NCBI RefSeq assembly: GCF_016757755.1
Contig: NZ_CP068437.1
Span: 3,534,001-3,598,000, forward strand
DNA: 64,000 bases
Reading direction: 5' to 3'
DNA from: Shewanella sp. KX20019
GTDB lineage: Bacteria > Pseudomonadota > Gammaproteobacteria > Enterobacterales > Shewanellaceae
The notes under the pieces are model-generated. The model saw only the letters and a list, made by a program, of their open reading frames with translations. It was not told the DNA's origin and ran no database searches. Below are positions 19,101-26,349 of the stretch, in pieces. A program made the translations under genes and the position numbers. Position 1 is the first letter of the stretch, and every line of letters starts with the position of its first letter.

Positions 19101-21387
19101 CGATATAGGTTGTACCTGATCCACTAAAATTACTGACCGTGGCGTTACTGGCCGAAATATCACTCATCACAAAGCCTGTCACCGACTCACTAAAGCTGAA
19201 GGTTGCGGTAAAGGGCGCATTAATATTACCGCTAGCACCTGAAATCACGACACTTGGCTGACTGGCATCATAAGTCACGCTAAGTTGCGTTGCCGCAGTA
19301 TTGCCGTTATCTGCCGAATCCTTTGCAACACCCGCTGCGACATCGACAGTCACATTGGCGGCCGTTGGGGTAATGGTTGCGCTATAGCTTGCGCCTGATC
19401 CACTAAAATTACTGACCGTGGCGTTACTGGCCGAAATATCACTCATCACAAAGCCTGTTACCGACTCGCTAAAGATGAAGCTGGCCGTAAAAGCCGCGTT
19501 GATATTACCGCTTGCCCCCGAAATAGTGACATCAGGTGCACCATTATCAATAACAGTAATGCTAAACGACTCTTGGTAATTGGTCGCACCATCACTGACT
19601 TGCAAACAGACTTTGTAACTGCCCGCTGCTGTTACCGATTGGGTTTCAAAAGTAGAGCCCGTGACTTGAAATATATTATTATTAGCATCATTGCCAGCAC
19701 CACAACTGCCATAAACAGAAGCGCCTTGGGCAACTAAGCTAAATGTAAAGCTGCCACTATCTATATCTACCGCACCAAGTGATCCAATTTGAGTGCCCAC
19801 CCCAGTTGAACTTTGATTAATGCTCGTTGCGCTTAAACTAATATCCTCTGGTGCATCATTTTGGGCTGCGATATCAATATTGATAGTGCCAAAAGTAATA
19901 TTACTACCACCACCGGAACCACTATTACCACCATCGTTTCCAACTAACGTTAATACTCCTGCGTTATCACCGGATGCATTGGCTGCACCAAGAAACTTTA
20001 TACTCGTGGCTGTATCTAAATAGCTGTTTATGTTGGCTAGTGCGCCATATATAGACACAATAGTGGTGCCAGATCCCGTAATATTAAGACTGTAACTCGC
20101 CCCATCACTCGCGGTTACTACACCACCAACAATGCTCAACGTCAGTGTCATATTGGCAGCATCTGCATCACTAAAGCTAATAGCGCTTAAGTCCAAATTA
20201 CCGGTCACATCTTCACTTACAACGATATCTGTGGGTAATACTCCATTTTGTATTGGGTTGTCATTCATCGCAGTAACAGAAATACTGCGAGTATCGTTTA
20301 CTGCAGCTGCATTGGTATCTGTCGCGGTAAAAGTGATAGTGCGGTTATTGGTACCTGGACTATCTGAGGTATTTCTATAGCGCAAAGATTGCAGCACTTC
20401 CTGTACATTTGCATTGGTGGCATCACTATCAAAAGTAATAGTTAAGGCTGCGCCATTGGTCACAACAGCGCCAGATGCACTTAAGTCACCAATATCAGTA
20501 CCGTTAGCCAGAATATTTGTGCCGGAAACAGTGATTGTTGTGCCATCAGCATCTAAATCACTTAAGCTGATTTCGTCGGTAGCTTCAGCGTTGGCCGTTA
20601 TTTGTATCTCTAATGTGCCGCCATTCCAGTCAGCGTCACCGTCGGCATCAGACAGCGTAGCAGCGGCATCAATCAGGATGGGCGTCGCATTTTCAGTGTA
20701 ACTGGCTGTAGCATTATTGACTGAAATTGTCGGAGCGGTATTAGCACCAGAGACATCATTTATCACAAAATTATGAAACTTTTGTCCTGCGAACCCAGGT
20801 TTGGCTGCTAATCCCGAACCTTGATGGCGGATCCTAACTTCGTCAACATTATCAAAACCAACGAGAGTATGAGCAGTAGTATCGTAGATATTTATTGCTA
20901 CTTGTTTCCTAGCGACGATCGCTCCATCTCTGTAACCTACAACCTCTAGAATATCGACCGACCCAGTGACCTCCACCGTTTCAAAACTGCTAAAATCAAA
21001 CTCGCTACCTGATTGCAGCCTGAAGACTAGCCAGATAGCAGCTAACCAACCTCCATCAGCGCTGTAGATTGCAACACCAGGAGCAGTACCGTTATCAGGG
21101 TGATATTGATTTGCACCGTAAAACCCAGACCCAGCAATTGCTGCGCCACAATCTGTTAATGCAGCAAATGCCACGCTGTCGGCATCATCGGTACATTTAA
21201 AGTCAAAATTGCCATGATGAGTACTGCTGGCTACAAATGACTTCTGCGGGCCAGTAACAGCCCCAACATCAGTTAAAATGGTACTCGTCGCAGCATTAGC
21301 TGAAATACTGAAAAATGATAATAGCAGTAGCACTAAACAGCCTAGCTGCTTAGCTAAAGACAAAACGGACAGGAGTAATTTACTCAT
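13150..21387 (-). CDS. Giant repetitive secreted protein with C-terminal barrel
   Basis: This 2745-aa protein is probably an adhesin or matrix protein. In order: signal peptide (residues 1-32); an N-terminal domain to about 210; cadherin/VCBS-like segments (ENATPILIDAAATLSDADGD; VVSEDVTGNLDLSAISFSDAD); thirteen nearly identical 93-94-residue Ig-like repeats starting with variants of PSVVISGASGNINAAF; two diverged repeats; an Ig-like stretch; and a thrombospondin type 3-like calcium-binding region (DSDGDGIPN, DTDGDGATDANDADSDNDG). Then comes a GlyGly-CTERM-like segment (GGGAMNLAGLITLLMLALA, then RQRKLR), a second signal-like stretch ending VPAYA, and a 157-residue outer-membrane barrel (QYSIGVGVGAANLEP to the final FTSRFGH). 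The last two parts would usually be separate genes. It follows the tail-collar gene with a 180-bp gap. Ligand and export route are unknown. Confidence 0.85.
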   Translation of the reverse strand: MSKLLLSVLSLAKQLGCLVLLLLSFFSISANAATSTILTDVGAVTGPQKSFVASSTHHGNFDFKCTDDADSVAFAALTDCGAAIAGSGFYGANQYHPDNGTAPGVAIYSADGGWLAAIWLVFRLQSGSEFDFSSFETVEVTGSVDILEVVGYRDGAIVARKQVAINIYDTTAHTLVGFDNVDEVRIRHQGSGLAAKPGFAGQKFHNFVINDVSGANTAPTISVNNATASYTENATPILIDAAATLSDADGDADWNGGTLEIQITANAEATDEISLSDLDADGTTITVSGTNILANGTDIGDLSASGAVVTNGAALTITFDSDATNANVQEVLQSLRYRNTSDSPGTNNRTITFTATDTNAAAVNDTRSISVTAMNDNPIQNGVLPTDIVVSEDVTGNLDLSAISFSDADAANMTLTLSIVGGVVTASDGASYSLNITGSGTTIVSIYGALANINSYLDTATSIKFLGAANASGDNAGVLTLVGNDGGNSGSGGGSNITFGTINIDIAAQNDAPEDISLSATSINQSSTGVGTQIGSLGAVDIDSGSFTFSLVAQGASVYGSCGAGNDANNNIFQVTGSTFETQSVTAAGSYKVCLQVSDGATNYQESFSITVIDNGAPDVTISGASGNINAAFTASFIFSESVTGFVMSDISASNATVSNFSGSGASYSATITPTAANVTVDVAAGVAKDSADNGNTAATQLSVTYDASQPSVVISGASGNINAPFTATFSFSESVTGFVMSDISASNATVSNFSGSGTTYIATITPTAANVTVDVGAAVAKDAADNGNTAATQLSVTYDASQPSVVISGASGNINAAFTASFTFSESVTGFVMSDISASNATVSNFSGSGASYSATITPTAANVTVDVAAAVAKDSADNGNTAATQLSVTYDASQPSVVISGASGNINAAFTVNFSFSELVTGFVIGDISVSNATVSNFSGSGASYSATITPTAAGSVMVDVGAAVAKDAADNGNTAATQLSVTYDASQPSVAISGASGNINAAFTATFDFSESVTGFVITDISASNATVSNFSGSGASYSATITPAAAGSVTVDVAANVAKDSADNGNTAATQLSVTYDASQPSVTISGASGNINAAFTASFSFSEVVTGFDSSDISVSNATVSSFSGSGASYSATITPTAANVTVDVAADVAKDSADNGNTAATQLSVTYDASQPSVAISGASGNINAAFTASFSFGESVTGFTADDISVSNATVSSFSGSGTSYSATITPAAAGSVTVDVAANVAKDSADNGNTAATQLSVTYDASQPSVTISGASGDINAAFTASFSFSESVTGFAIGDISVSNATVTNFSGSGNSYSATITPTAAGSVTVDVAANVAKDSADNGNTAAMQLSVTYDASQPSVVISGASGNINAAFTATFDFSESVTGFVITDISASNATVSNFSGSGASYSATITPTAGGSVTVDVAANVAKDSADNGNTAATQLSVTYDASQPSVVISGASGNINAAFTASFSFSESVTGFTADDISTSNATVSSFSGSGTSYSATITPAAAGSVTVDVAANVAKDSADNGNTAATQLSVTYDASQPSVAISGASGNINAAFTASFSFSESVTGFTADDISVSNATVSSFSGSGASYSATITPAAAGNVTVDVAANVAKDSADNGNTAAMQLSVTYDASQPSVAISGASGNINAAFTATFSFSESVTGFTADDISVSNATVSSFSGSGTSYSATITPTAAGSVMVDVAAAVAKDAADNGNTAATQLSVTYDASQPSVAISGASGNINAAFTATFSFSESVTGFAIGDISASNASVTNFSGSGTTYTALITPTAAGNVTVDVAADVAVDSANNGNTVAEPFSVIYDDTPPTVVINGATGDVNSAFTANLIFSEEVEGFDISGIELTNATLSQWSGEGLGYSVLVTPIEQGEVSLIVKESAAADKSGRLSLVSELFKVNFDSLKPELTLSLLAMEEREEFALDLLFTEPVTGLTLEDFQIENGVALSLVGEKDEYVLKGAVTSVGKDVLVQLPADVVEDSAENGNLESTNFAYPTNSPGSVRIDGYKVVEQTITAVIDDIDGITEPAASYQWFSHLNEQSSSIGGEDNFYVLTSEEAGKAISVITTYLDDAGRTETVSSEFTVMVKTIPEHALALISGFAELDGDTAELLAQVYLDAGVSNATLEQLDSILALLNNAVANYAVADIDEVAEIEALIALILLGQDSDGDGIPNLVESDVDTDGDGATDANDADSDNDGISDAAEFSVSVLLATENSNSNAEPNAKSGINSVSTNSISTRKGLTDGDEDGIIDFFDADVDGDNQIDDGRVDINFDGVDDNLTSITAVIEVLAELDVDQDHSANHLDLDSDNDGVADVLEAGLEDADSNGFNDDPGSMINTVEMLIDTNSDTKPDFLQLKSDGEVFDLINFGLPLEMDADQDGRLDDTIDMDHDGLVDIIDGAVGAFGSLPDLDGDGYANHADDDDDGDGILDVDENPQQAFYTGFDADADGIDDGVDYDVNGVISGSDSDGNGVRDDREMLDTDNDGIADHLDVDSDNDGINDGEDISNNNGPDGKTITGGGAMNLAGLITLLMLALARQRKLRIVSAISVFMLVTLACVVPAYAQYSIGVGVGAANLEPTLYTDIDKDNDYDLSYNLELGYGFTDNWWLKLRGVELGQVDLSQNGSLNAEIDYRGAALFAQYQTAIFNDSGFELYGLAGISWLETKTSGPLNIDDNSDQQFAAGAGLYYGFTQDSGLAFEWVSYAEDVWVVGLQFTSRFGH
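15890..19535 (-). repeat. Thirteen tandem ~280-bp Ig-domain repeats
   Basis: Thirteen in-frame units of 279-282 bp (93 or 94 codons) lie head to tail inside the giant gene. Units alternate between a few variant blocks, for example VMSDIS, VITDIS, AIGDIS and TADDIS at the same position, and TAAN versus TAAGS/AAAGS. This indicates recombination or gene conversion between units. Two further diverged units extend to about 15610 and 15330. Expect copy-number variation between strains and assembly collapse. Confidence 0.9.
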
Positions 21388-21567
21388 AACTGACGCACTT
21401 CCATGTGTTAACGATTAATGTTCAAAACTTTTTACTTCAAGCTATTAACTTCAAATAGGCCACACTAAAGCCTGCAACTTTAATGTGCCCCAATCCATTG
21501 CTAGCAGTAAAACTGCTTCACTGTGATCTTGCTTTACTGCGGCGCAACGATAATGACTCGCAGCAAG

Positions 21568-22215
21568 CTAATTTCTGGACGGATAGATCCCATCTAACGC
21601 CATAATATAGTTAAGCGTTAAATAGGGCTGCTCTACCCCTATATAGGCACCACCACCTGTATTGCCAATCGCATTTTCACTCATTGGAGTCAAGCTATTT
21701 GCCGCAGCATACGCTTGGGTTGTCACTGAACCGCTGGCAGTCTTGGAGTCAGAGGTCTTTCCTTTTTCTAATTTCAGAGTTGCTGGGCCTGAAATTACTT
21801 CGCCACTAACAGGAATACCTTCAGGAATAGATACCGTAACCGAAGAACTGCCACTGCCTGTTGCAAGTACCGCATTAGTAGGAATATGCGTGGTGCCCTC
21901 TTTTGAGCTGGCAGAAAGAGTATGCTTGTGGGGGGGAAGTTGAGCAGTCTGCAAGGTAATGTTTTGCCGTCCACCTAACTGACCAATAACTCTATTAGCT
22001 TGCCCTGGAGGCTGACCTTGTCCGGTTACTGTTCGGCCACGCAGATCGGCTATGCCAAAGGTGACTCGACCATCGCCACCATAGTTAGTCCCTAGCAGGG
22101 AGAACAGAGAACCATTCTGATTGATCTCCATCAATTGCCCTTTACAAATAGTCCAATTTCTAGGCGCAAATGCAAATCCAACAGCTTTTATCTCTCCAAT
22201 AAACGGGTCAGCCAT
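21568..22215 (-). CDS. Phage tail-collar domain protein (MdpB-like)
   Basis: This 215-aa protein has the tail-collar fold found in phage short-tail fibres and in the non-phage microcystin-dependent protein (MdpB) family. Visible features are the N-terminal MADPFIGEIKAVGFAFAPRNW, the core YGGDGRVTFGIADLRGR, GQLGGRQNITLQTAQLPPHKH and the C-terminal GVEQPYLTLNYIMAL, all typical of MdpB members. There is no signal peptide. RBS AAGGA stands 7 nt before the ATG. No other phage genes are nearby, so this is the chromosomal MdpB type rather than a prophage fragment. Its neighbours upstream (DUF6916-like, GNAT) and downstream (giant surface protein) on the same strand suggest a surface-structure locus. 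The exact function of MdpB proteins is not established. Confidence 0.87.
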   Translation of the reverse strand: MADPFIGEIKAVGFAFAPRNWTICKGQLMEINQNGSLFSLLGTNYGGDGRVTFGIADLRGRTVTGQGQPPGQANRVIGQLGGRQNITLQTAQLPPHKHTLSASSKEGTTHIPTNAVLATGSGSSSVTVSIPEGIPVSGEVISGPATLKLEKGKTSDSKTASGSVTTQAYAAANSLTPMSENAIGNTGGGAYIGVEQPYLTLNYIMALDGIYPSRN

Positions 22216-22280
22216 AATATATCCTTATAAAACAGTTAATGATTCGGTTGTTACTGCGAGTAAAATATAACCTTGCAGCC

Positions 22281-22562
22281 TTATGCTTTTAGTGAATTGA
22301 CTAAGATCTCAAACTCAGTTGGCGAATTAAGTGAAAGACAGAGATAACTTTTTTCAATTTTTGAGTGTTCGACATAGTAGCCACCATCTTCTAACAAACC
22401 ACCGGCTACAAACTCAAAAATTGCGCTAAATGATGTGGTCGACTCACGTTTAGATTCCGTTATATGGGTGAGTGATACGGGTAATTGATTCCCCAATTGA
22501 TCTTTAACGACAAATTGTTCACCAACTAATGACTTAATATTCTCGAAAGTAAACGGCTTCAT
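22281..22562 (-). CDS. Small protein, DUF6916-like
   Basis: This 93-aa soluble protein has the pattern FTFENIKSLVGEQFVV at the start and FEILVNSL at the end, with a central GGYYVEHSKIEK. It resembles the small DUF6916 proteins often found beside MdpB-type tail-collar genes; the family assignment is by memory and moderate. GGAG 7 nt before the ATG gives a clear start. It is 65 bp upstream of the tail-collar gene and 33 bp after the acetyltransferase, so cotranscription is likely. A role as accessory or chaperone of the collar protein is a guess from position. Confidence 0.6.
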   Translation of the reverse strand: MKPFTFENIKSLVGEQFVVKDQLGNQLPVSLTHITESKRESTTSFSAIFEFVAGGLLEDGGYYVEHSKIEKSYLCLSLNSPTEFEILVNSLKA

Positions 22563-22595
22563 GTCCCAACTCCTATTTGATTTATTATTAGATTG

Positions 22596-23090
22596 CTAGT
22601 TTGTTGGGTACCAAACCATTAATTGAGAGGGCGACTTTACCGACTCGACTGTAAAACCAAGATTCAGGTACATAGATATGGCTGCGGTATTACTCAAATC
22701 GACAACTAAAGTCATCGGCACACTCACTTTTGCAGCAGCTTGCTGTAGCGCGTTGACAACAGTTTTACCATAGCCCTTCCCTTGAGCTTGGGGGATAAAC
22801 ATCAGATCAACTAAATGGGCCACATTCGCACTAAAATCCACAACTGCTCGACCGATCCGCTCACTATGAAGCTGCACAATAAAGGTCATTGCATTTGGGT
22901 ATTGATGGCCATAACCGGAGGTCTGCCAACATAGTTGTTGCTCAACCAGCGATTCGACAAAATCGGTGTCAGAACTTGCATTGAGGAGAAAGGAACGAGT
23001 GCTGCGAAATAGTGCTTCAATAAACGGCGCATCAGTTGAGCGCGAAGGGACTAGCGCTAAGCCGTTATTAAAATGTAATTTTTCCATCAT
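22596..23090 (-). CDS. GNAT-family acetyltransferase
   Basis: This protein of about 164 residues has the GNAT fold. The acetyl-CoA binding motif is seen as FIPQAQGKGYGKTVVNALQQ (Q/RxxGxG/A), preceded by AHLVDLMF and followed by the late-strand motif SNTAAISMYLNLGFTVE. The substrate is unknown. It lies in the collar-giant protein cluster, where GNAT enzymes often accompany MdpB genes, so it may modify a partner or be a housekeeping insertion. The frame opens at TTG 23093, followed by ATGs at 23090 and 23087. The GGA in CGGAAT is 4 nt from the first ATG and 7 nt from the second, so either is possible. Confidence 0.82.
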   Translation of the reverse strand: MMEKLHFNNGLALVPSRSTDAPFIEALFRSTRSFLLNASSDTDFVESLVEQQLCWQTSGYGHQYPNAMTFIVQLHSERIGRAVVDFSANVAHLVDLMFIPQAQGKGYGKTVVNALQQAAAKVSVPMTLVVDLSNTAAISMYLNLGFTVESVKSPSQLMVWYPTN

Positions 23091-23426
23091 CAATTCCGTT
23101 TAATGAACCACACTAGAACTCAGCCAAAGTATGCTTTCGCTCATGAAAGCAGTGAATACATTCATACTCCACTCGTTATTATAGATACCTAATTGATTGT
23201 TTTAACATTGCTTTAAACAATGCCGAACAAAAAATCCGTAATACTTTAGTGCAATAATCTTGCCTTCAATTCAACTCTATTACTTCTGGACGAGTCCGTT
23301 ATTGCAGGCTAGTGAGATAGTACAGCCTACAAGCACAGCGAACGCTTCACTAAGCACAAAATCAACCAAAAGTACGATCAAAAAGCCGACCTCCTACGAC
23401 ATTAAGCGTATTCAAGTTGGGATTAA
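23091..23426. other. Intergenic region within the surface locus
   Basis: About 336 bp separate the methyltransferase-dioxygenase gene from the GNAT gene. No ORF is convincing. There is a small hairpin CTTTC-GCTCAT-GAAAG near 23133 and an AT-rich stretch, so a separate promoter for the GNAT-collar-giant genes is possible. Confidence 0.4.
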
Positions 23427-25493
23427 TTAGCTCTCCCCTCTATCTTGCTCCGGATAGATGTTTATATATTGCACAATTCGAGGGGTATCGGCCTTGTTAG
23501 GGCTGCCTCCGTGAGGCAAAGCATGATGCCAAATAATAAGATCACCAGCCTTTGCGGCAATAGCGACCCCATGGAGATTTGGGAAGTGGTAAGGGTCATC
23601 ACCCTCGGCTACAGATAATAAACCACCAGAAGCGACTGCGTTAAGCTTCTTATGGTAACCAGGAACGCAAGTAAACGCCCCTTGTTCAGGCTTAGTGTCG
23701 GTTAAGTACAGTATTCCTTGTAAGCCAAAAGTCGTTGCTTTGGCACGGTTAACATCGATATGCAACAAAGGACCAGGATAAGACCATAATTCTGTTTCCG
23801 GTGGGTTAAAGCCCACTCTATCCGTCGTTGTGCACAACTGGCTATCGATGCCAAAATGCCGATATAGCTGCCGATAAACTTGGCTGATAATTGACGCATT
23901 TCGATTAGCCGTCAAGGTAGGATGCTCAAACATTTGTACCATTGTTTTCTGCCACAGAGGGTGCGGCTCAGTCCAAGATGAAATCTCGTCGGCACGCTTA
24001 TTTAGAAACTGCCATATTGCGCTAATGGTTGCCTCGCATTGCTTGGCAGGAATGGCGCTTTCGATGATAAGATAACCTAGCCGATCAAACTGCTGTAGCT
24101 GTTCCACAGACAGGATATCGGGTACTGTAAAAGGCTCTCCAGCACCTTTATTTTGGGGTATTTCCAACATAGCATCATCTGTTTGGTCTTGCTCAACCTT
24201 GGTCATTCTTTGCCATACCCACAACTCAAACTCTGTAAACGTCTGACTCGCATAGACGAAGCTAACCCACTCTTCTATTCCACACCCCAGCTTGTCCATT
24301 ATAGCGACATCAATGGACCACTCCGCATCCTTAACAGCGGGATCTAAACCTCCCTTCAAATCCAACCTCGCCTTGTGCCAGACCCTTTTAATGCCAGCAA
24401 TAGCCCTATCACCAACCTCGCTATAATCAGGTAATGTAATGCAAAGTTGTAACTGTTCAGTTTGCCAACGAAAATGCCACTCTGGCTCCTTTATATAATC
24501 AAATGATATCTTTGCACCGGCCACAAATTGATGCTCGATTGTGGCCTCTGGGATCGTCAAGTCTGATTGTCGCTCAGTGATAACGAAGCGTTTATAAACC
24601 GTTATTTCAGTTGACATTTTAAAATCTGGATATAGAACGCGGCACCAGCTATCACTGTCAGGAATGCTCAGCTCACATGCCAAACTGTCAATGCCTTGCT
24701 GCTGTAATATAAGTGCTGAATGTTTATTTAACTCGTAGACCGTTCCCATAAAAATTGGAGAGCATTCTGTTTCAACTAAAGGCGATTGAGTCACTGTAAA
24801 CAGCTGCTCAGTTTCACGCCTCATATGAGTCAACCATGCCGACACCTGGACGCGTTCAGGAATGAGAACACCATCAGACTTTAAAAACTGCTGCAGATGA
24901 GCAAAAATGAAAATTTGTGGCTCTTTTTTCAAAGCATTTTTCATTGTCTCAGACACAATTAAATCAAACTCTACACCTTTTAGTGGGTAAAATTTCGTCG
25001 CATCTGCAATGATAATTTCGCTGATATAATCTTGTAACTCAAATTCATTAATTATTTTAGTGATGCCATCGATTGACACCTGATGGATATCAATGAGTGT
25101 CAGGGATAGCTTAATTGGACTCTTTTTCACTTTGTAATAACAGAGCAGCGGTAAGATGAGTAGTCCGAAAGGTCCCGTACCTGCATATAGAATATTAACT
25201 TCATTGCGATGGCAACTTTTATCCAATATTGCTTGTTCTATCCCCTGGATAAATAGCTGAGTTCTAACCAGATCTTGCGCACATTTTGCTGCAACCGTCG
25301 GTGACACGGCCAATCCGCCTGCAGTAAGACTCTCTCCAAAAGCAATATCATCCTCCTTAAGATCGTCAACCCCACTCGCCTCAGATAGAATGAGGGTTAG
25401 CGATTCTACACTCTGCTTCACTGCACCAATCTCACTCGGGTTTGAGTTTAAAATTGCACCGACATGCATGCTGACTTCATCTATAGACATCAT
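23427..25493 (-). CDS. Methyltransferase / PhyH dioxygenase fusion protein
   Basis: This 688-aa protein has two enzymatic halves. Residues about 70-240 form a class I SAM-dependent methyltransferase resembling the protein-arginine methyltransferase group: motif I ILYAGTGPFG at 101-110, the acidic strand LTLIDIH near 135, then IIADATKF and FDLIVSETM (double-E-loop-like position). Residues about 470-685 form a phytanoyl-CoA dioxygenase (PhyH) Fe(II)/2-oxoglutarate domain with ligands H578 and D580 in LLHIDVNRA, H661 in LPHGG and R672 for 2-oxoglutarate. Substrates are unknown. The start ATG follows GGAG by 8 nt. It is first in the codirectional surface locus, so it could modify a surface polymer or protein (inference). 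This pairing in one chain is unusual to me. Confidence 0.82.
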   Translation of the reverse strand: MMSIDEVSMHVGAILNSNPSEIGAVKQSVESLTLILSEASGVDDLKEDDIAFGESLTAGGLAVSPTVAAKCAQDLVRTQLFIQGIEQAILDKSCHRNEVNILYAGTGPFGLLILPLLCYYKVKKSPIKLSLTLIDIHQVSIDGITKIINEFELQDYISEIIIADATKFYPLKGVEFDLIVSETMKNALKKEPQIFIFAHLQQFLKSDGVLIPERVQVSAWLTHMRRETEQLFTVTQSPLVETECSPIFMGTVYELNKHSALILQQQGIDSLACELSIPDSDSWCRVLYPDFKMSTEITVYKRFVITERQSDLTIPEATIEHQFVAGAKISFDYIKEPEWHFRWQTEQLQLCITLPDYSEVGDRAIAGIKRVWHKARLDLKGGLDPAVKDAEWSIDVAIMDKLGCGIEEWVSFVYASQTFTEFELWVWQRMTKVEQDQTDDAMLEIPQNKGAGEPFTVPDILSVEQLQQFDRLGYLIIESAIPAKQCEATISAIWQFLNKRADEISSWTEPHPLWQKTMVQMFEHPTLTANRNASIISQVYRQLYRHFGIDSQLCTTTDRVGFNPPETELWSYPGPLLHIDVNRAKATTFGLQGILYLTDTKPEQGAFTCVPGYHKKLNAVASGGLLSVAEGDDPYHFPNLHGVAIAAKAGDLIIWHHALPHGGSPNKADTPRIVQYINIYPEQDRGES

Positions 25494-25795
25494 TAACTTA
25501 ACTCCATTTAATCCACTATCACTCCAATGTGATACCGACTAGCAATTTCCCTGAACAGACTCGCTCTTTGGTAGTCAAACTCGATTCACAAGCATTATGC
25601 TCTAGCTATTAAGCTGTAAATCGAAGCTAGCGCTTAAGTCCATCAGTTGAACATTAGCTAAATTTAAAATACTGCTTTATGATAAATAATCAATCGATTA
25701 AGCATATCCCCATCATACTTGAAGATGCTTGTTTCAGAAGCGAAGGGGTTTAATCAACAACACAAATCGACTATGTACGATATAGAGATAAACTC
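25494..25795. other. Divergent promoter region
   Basis: About 300 bp lie between two divergent genes, AT-rich, with no ORF worth calling. It must hold promoters for the minus-strand surface locus and the plus-strand HEAGH gene. No certain -35/-10 pair or operator was identified. Confidence 0.4.
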
Positions 25796-26278
25796 ATGGA
25801 TGACCTAACGACTTTACAGAAGATACTAGCTTTCCTGGCAGAAATAGATATTGAAGCTAGAGAAGATAGCATTAAGAAGGCGACTTTCTTACCCGGTATT
25901 TTGATTGAGAAAGGCCAGCTTATTTTCGATAAAGAGATATTGAAAAATCCAGGAGATTTGCTGCATGAGGCTGGCCATATTGCGGTTACGGAGTGTGCCG
26001 CAAGAGGCGGCCTATCGGGTGATGTATACTCAGCAGGTCACTCTCCTGCTGACGAAATGGCTGCTATCGCCTGGTCATGGGCGGCGCTCCAATCGATTGG
26101 TCTTCCTAGTCAGGTTTTATTTCACCAAGATGGCTATAAAGGGGCTTCAGAAAATTACATAGAAGCTTTTAGTCAAGGCCAAGGATTTGGCTTCCCAATG
26201 TTAGTCTATTATGGGCTTTGCCATGCCCCAAACCATAGCAATGGTTACCCCACCATGAACAAATGGCTGCGCAGCTAG
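25796..26278 (+). CDS. Putative zincin-like protein with HEAGH motif
   Basis: I do not recognise the family. The 160-aa protein has no signal peptide or membrane helix. LLHEAGHIAV at residues 55-64 places an HExxH zinc-binding motif (H57, E58, H61) in a helix, as in zincin peptidases of the ImmA/IrrE type. DEMAAIAWSWAA at 86-97 offers E87 as a possible third ligand. The C-terminal half contains HAPNHSNGYPTMNKWLR, which recurs in small conserved proteobacterial proteins. It stands alone between a divergent promoter region and a terminator shared with gnd. Peptidase activity is inference from one motif. Confidence 0.7.
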   Translation: MDDLTTLQKILAFLAEIDIEAREDSIKKATFLPGILIEKGQLIFDKEILKNPGDLLHEAGHIAVTECAARGGLSGDVYSAGHSPADEMAAIAWSWAALQSIGLPSQVLFHQDGYKGASENYIEAFSQGQGFGFPMLVYYGLCHAPNHSNGYPTMNKWLRS

Positions 26279-26300
26279 CAACCACATAAAGTGTCAAAGA

Positions 26301-26346
26301 AAAAACCATGCTTACTGATAGCGCCGCATGGTTTTACTGTTGATAC
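26301..26346. terminator. Bidirectional terminator between HEAGH gene and gnd
   Basis: AAAACCATGC (26302-26311) pairs with GCATGGTTTT (26336-26345), 10 bp, giving T-runs on both strands. It lies between convergent genes. Confidence 0.78.
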
Positions 26347-26349
26347 TAA

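Noticed and set aside
15890..19535. Regular ~280-bp repeats that might suggest a CRISPR or satellite array
   Set aside because: All units are in-frame coding repeats of one giant protein, without spacers, and have the Ig-like domain pattern.
21568..22215. Tail-collar gene as a sign of a prophage
   Set aside because: No other phage structural, lysis or integrase genes are present; the protein fits the chromosomal MdpB type.
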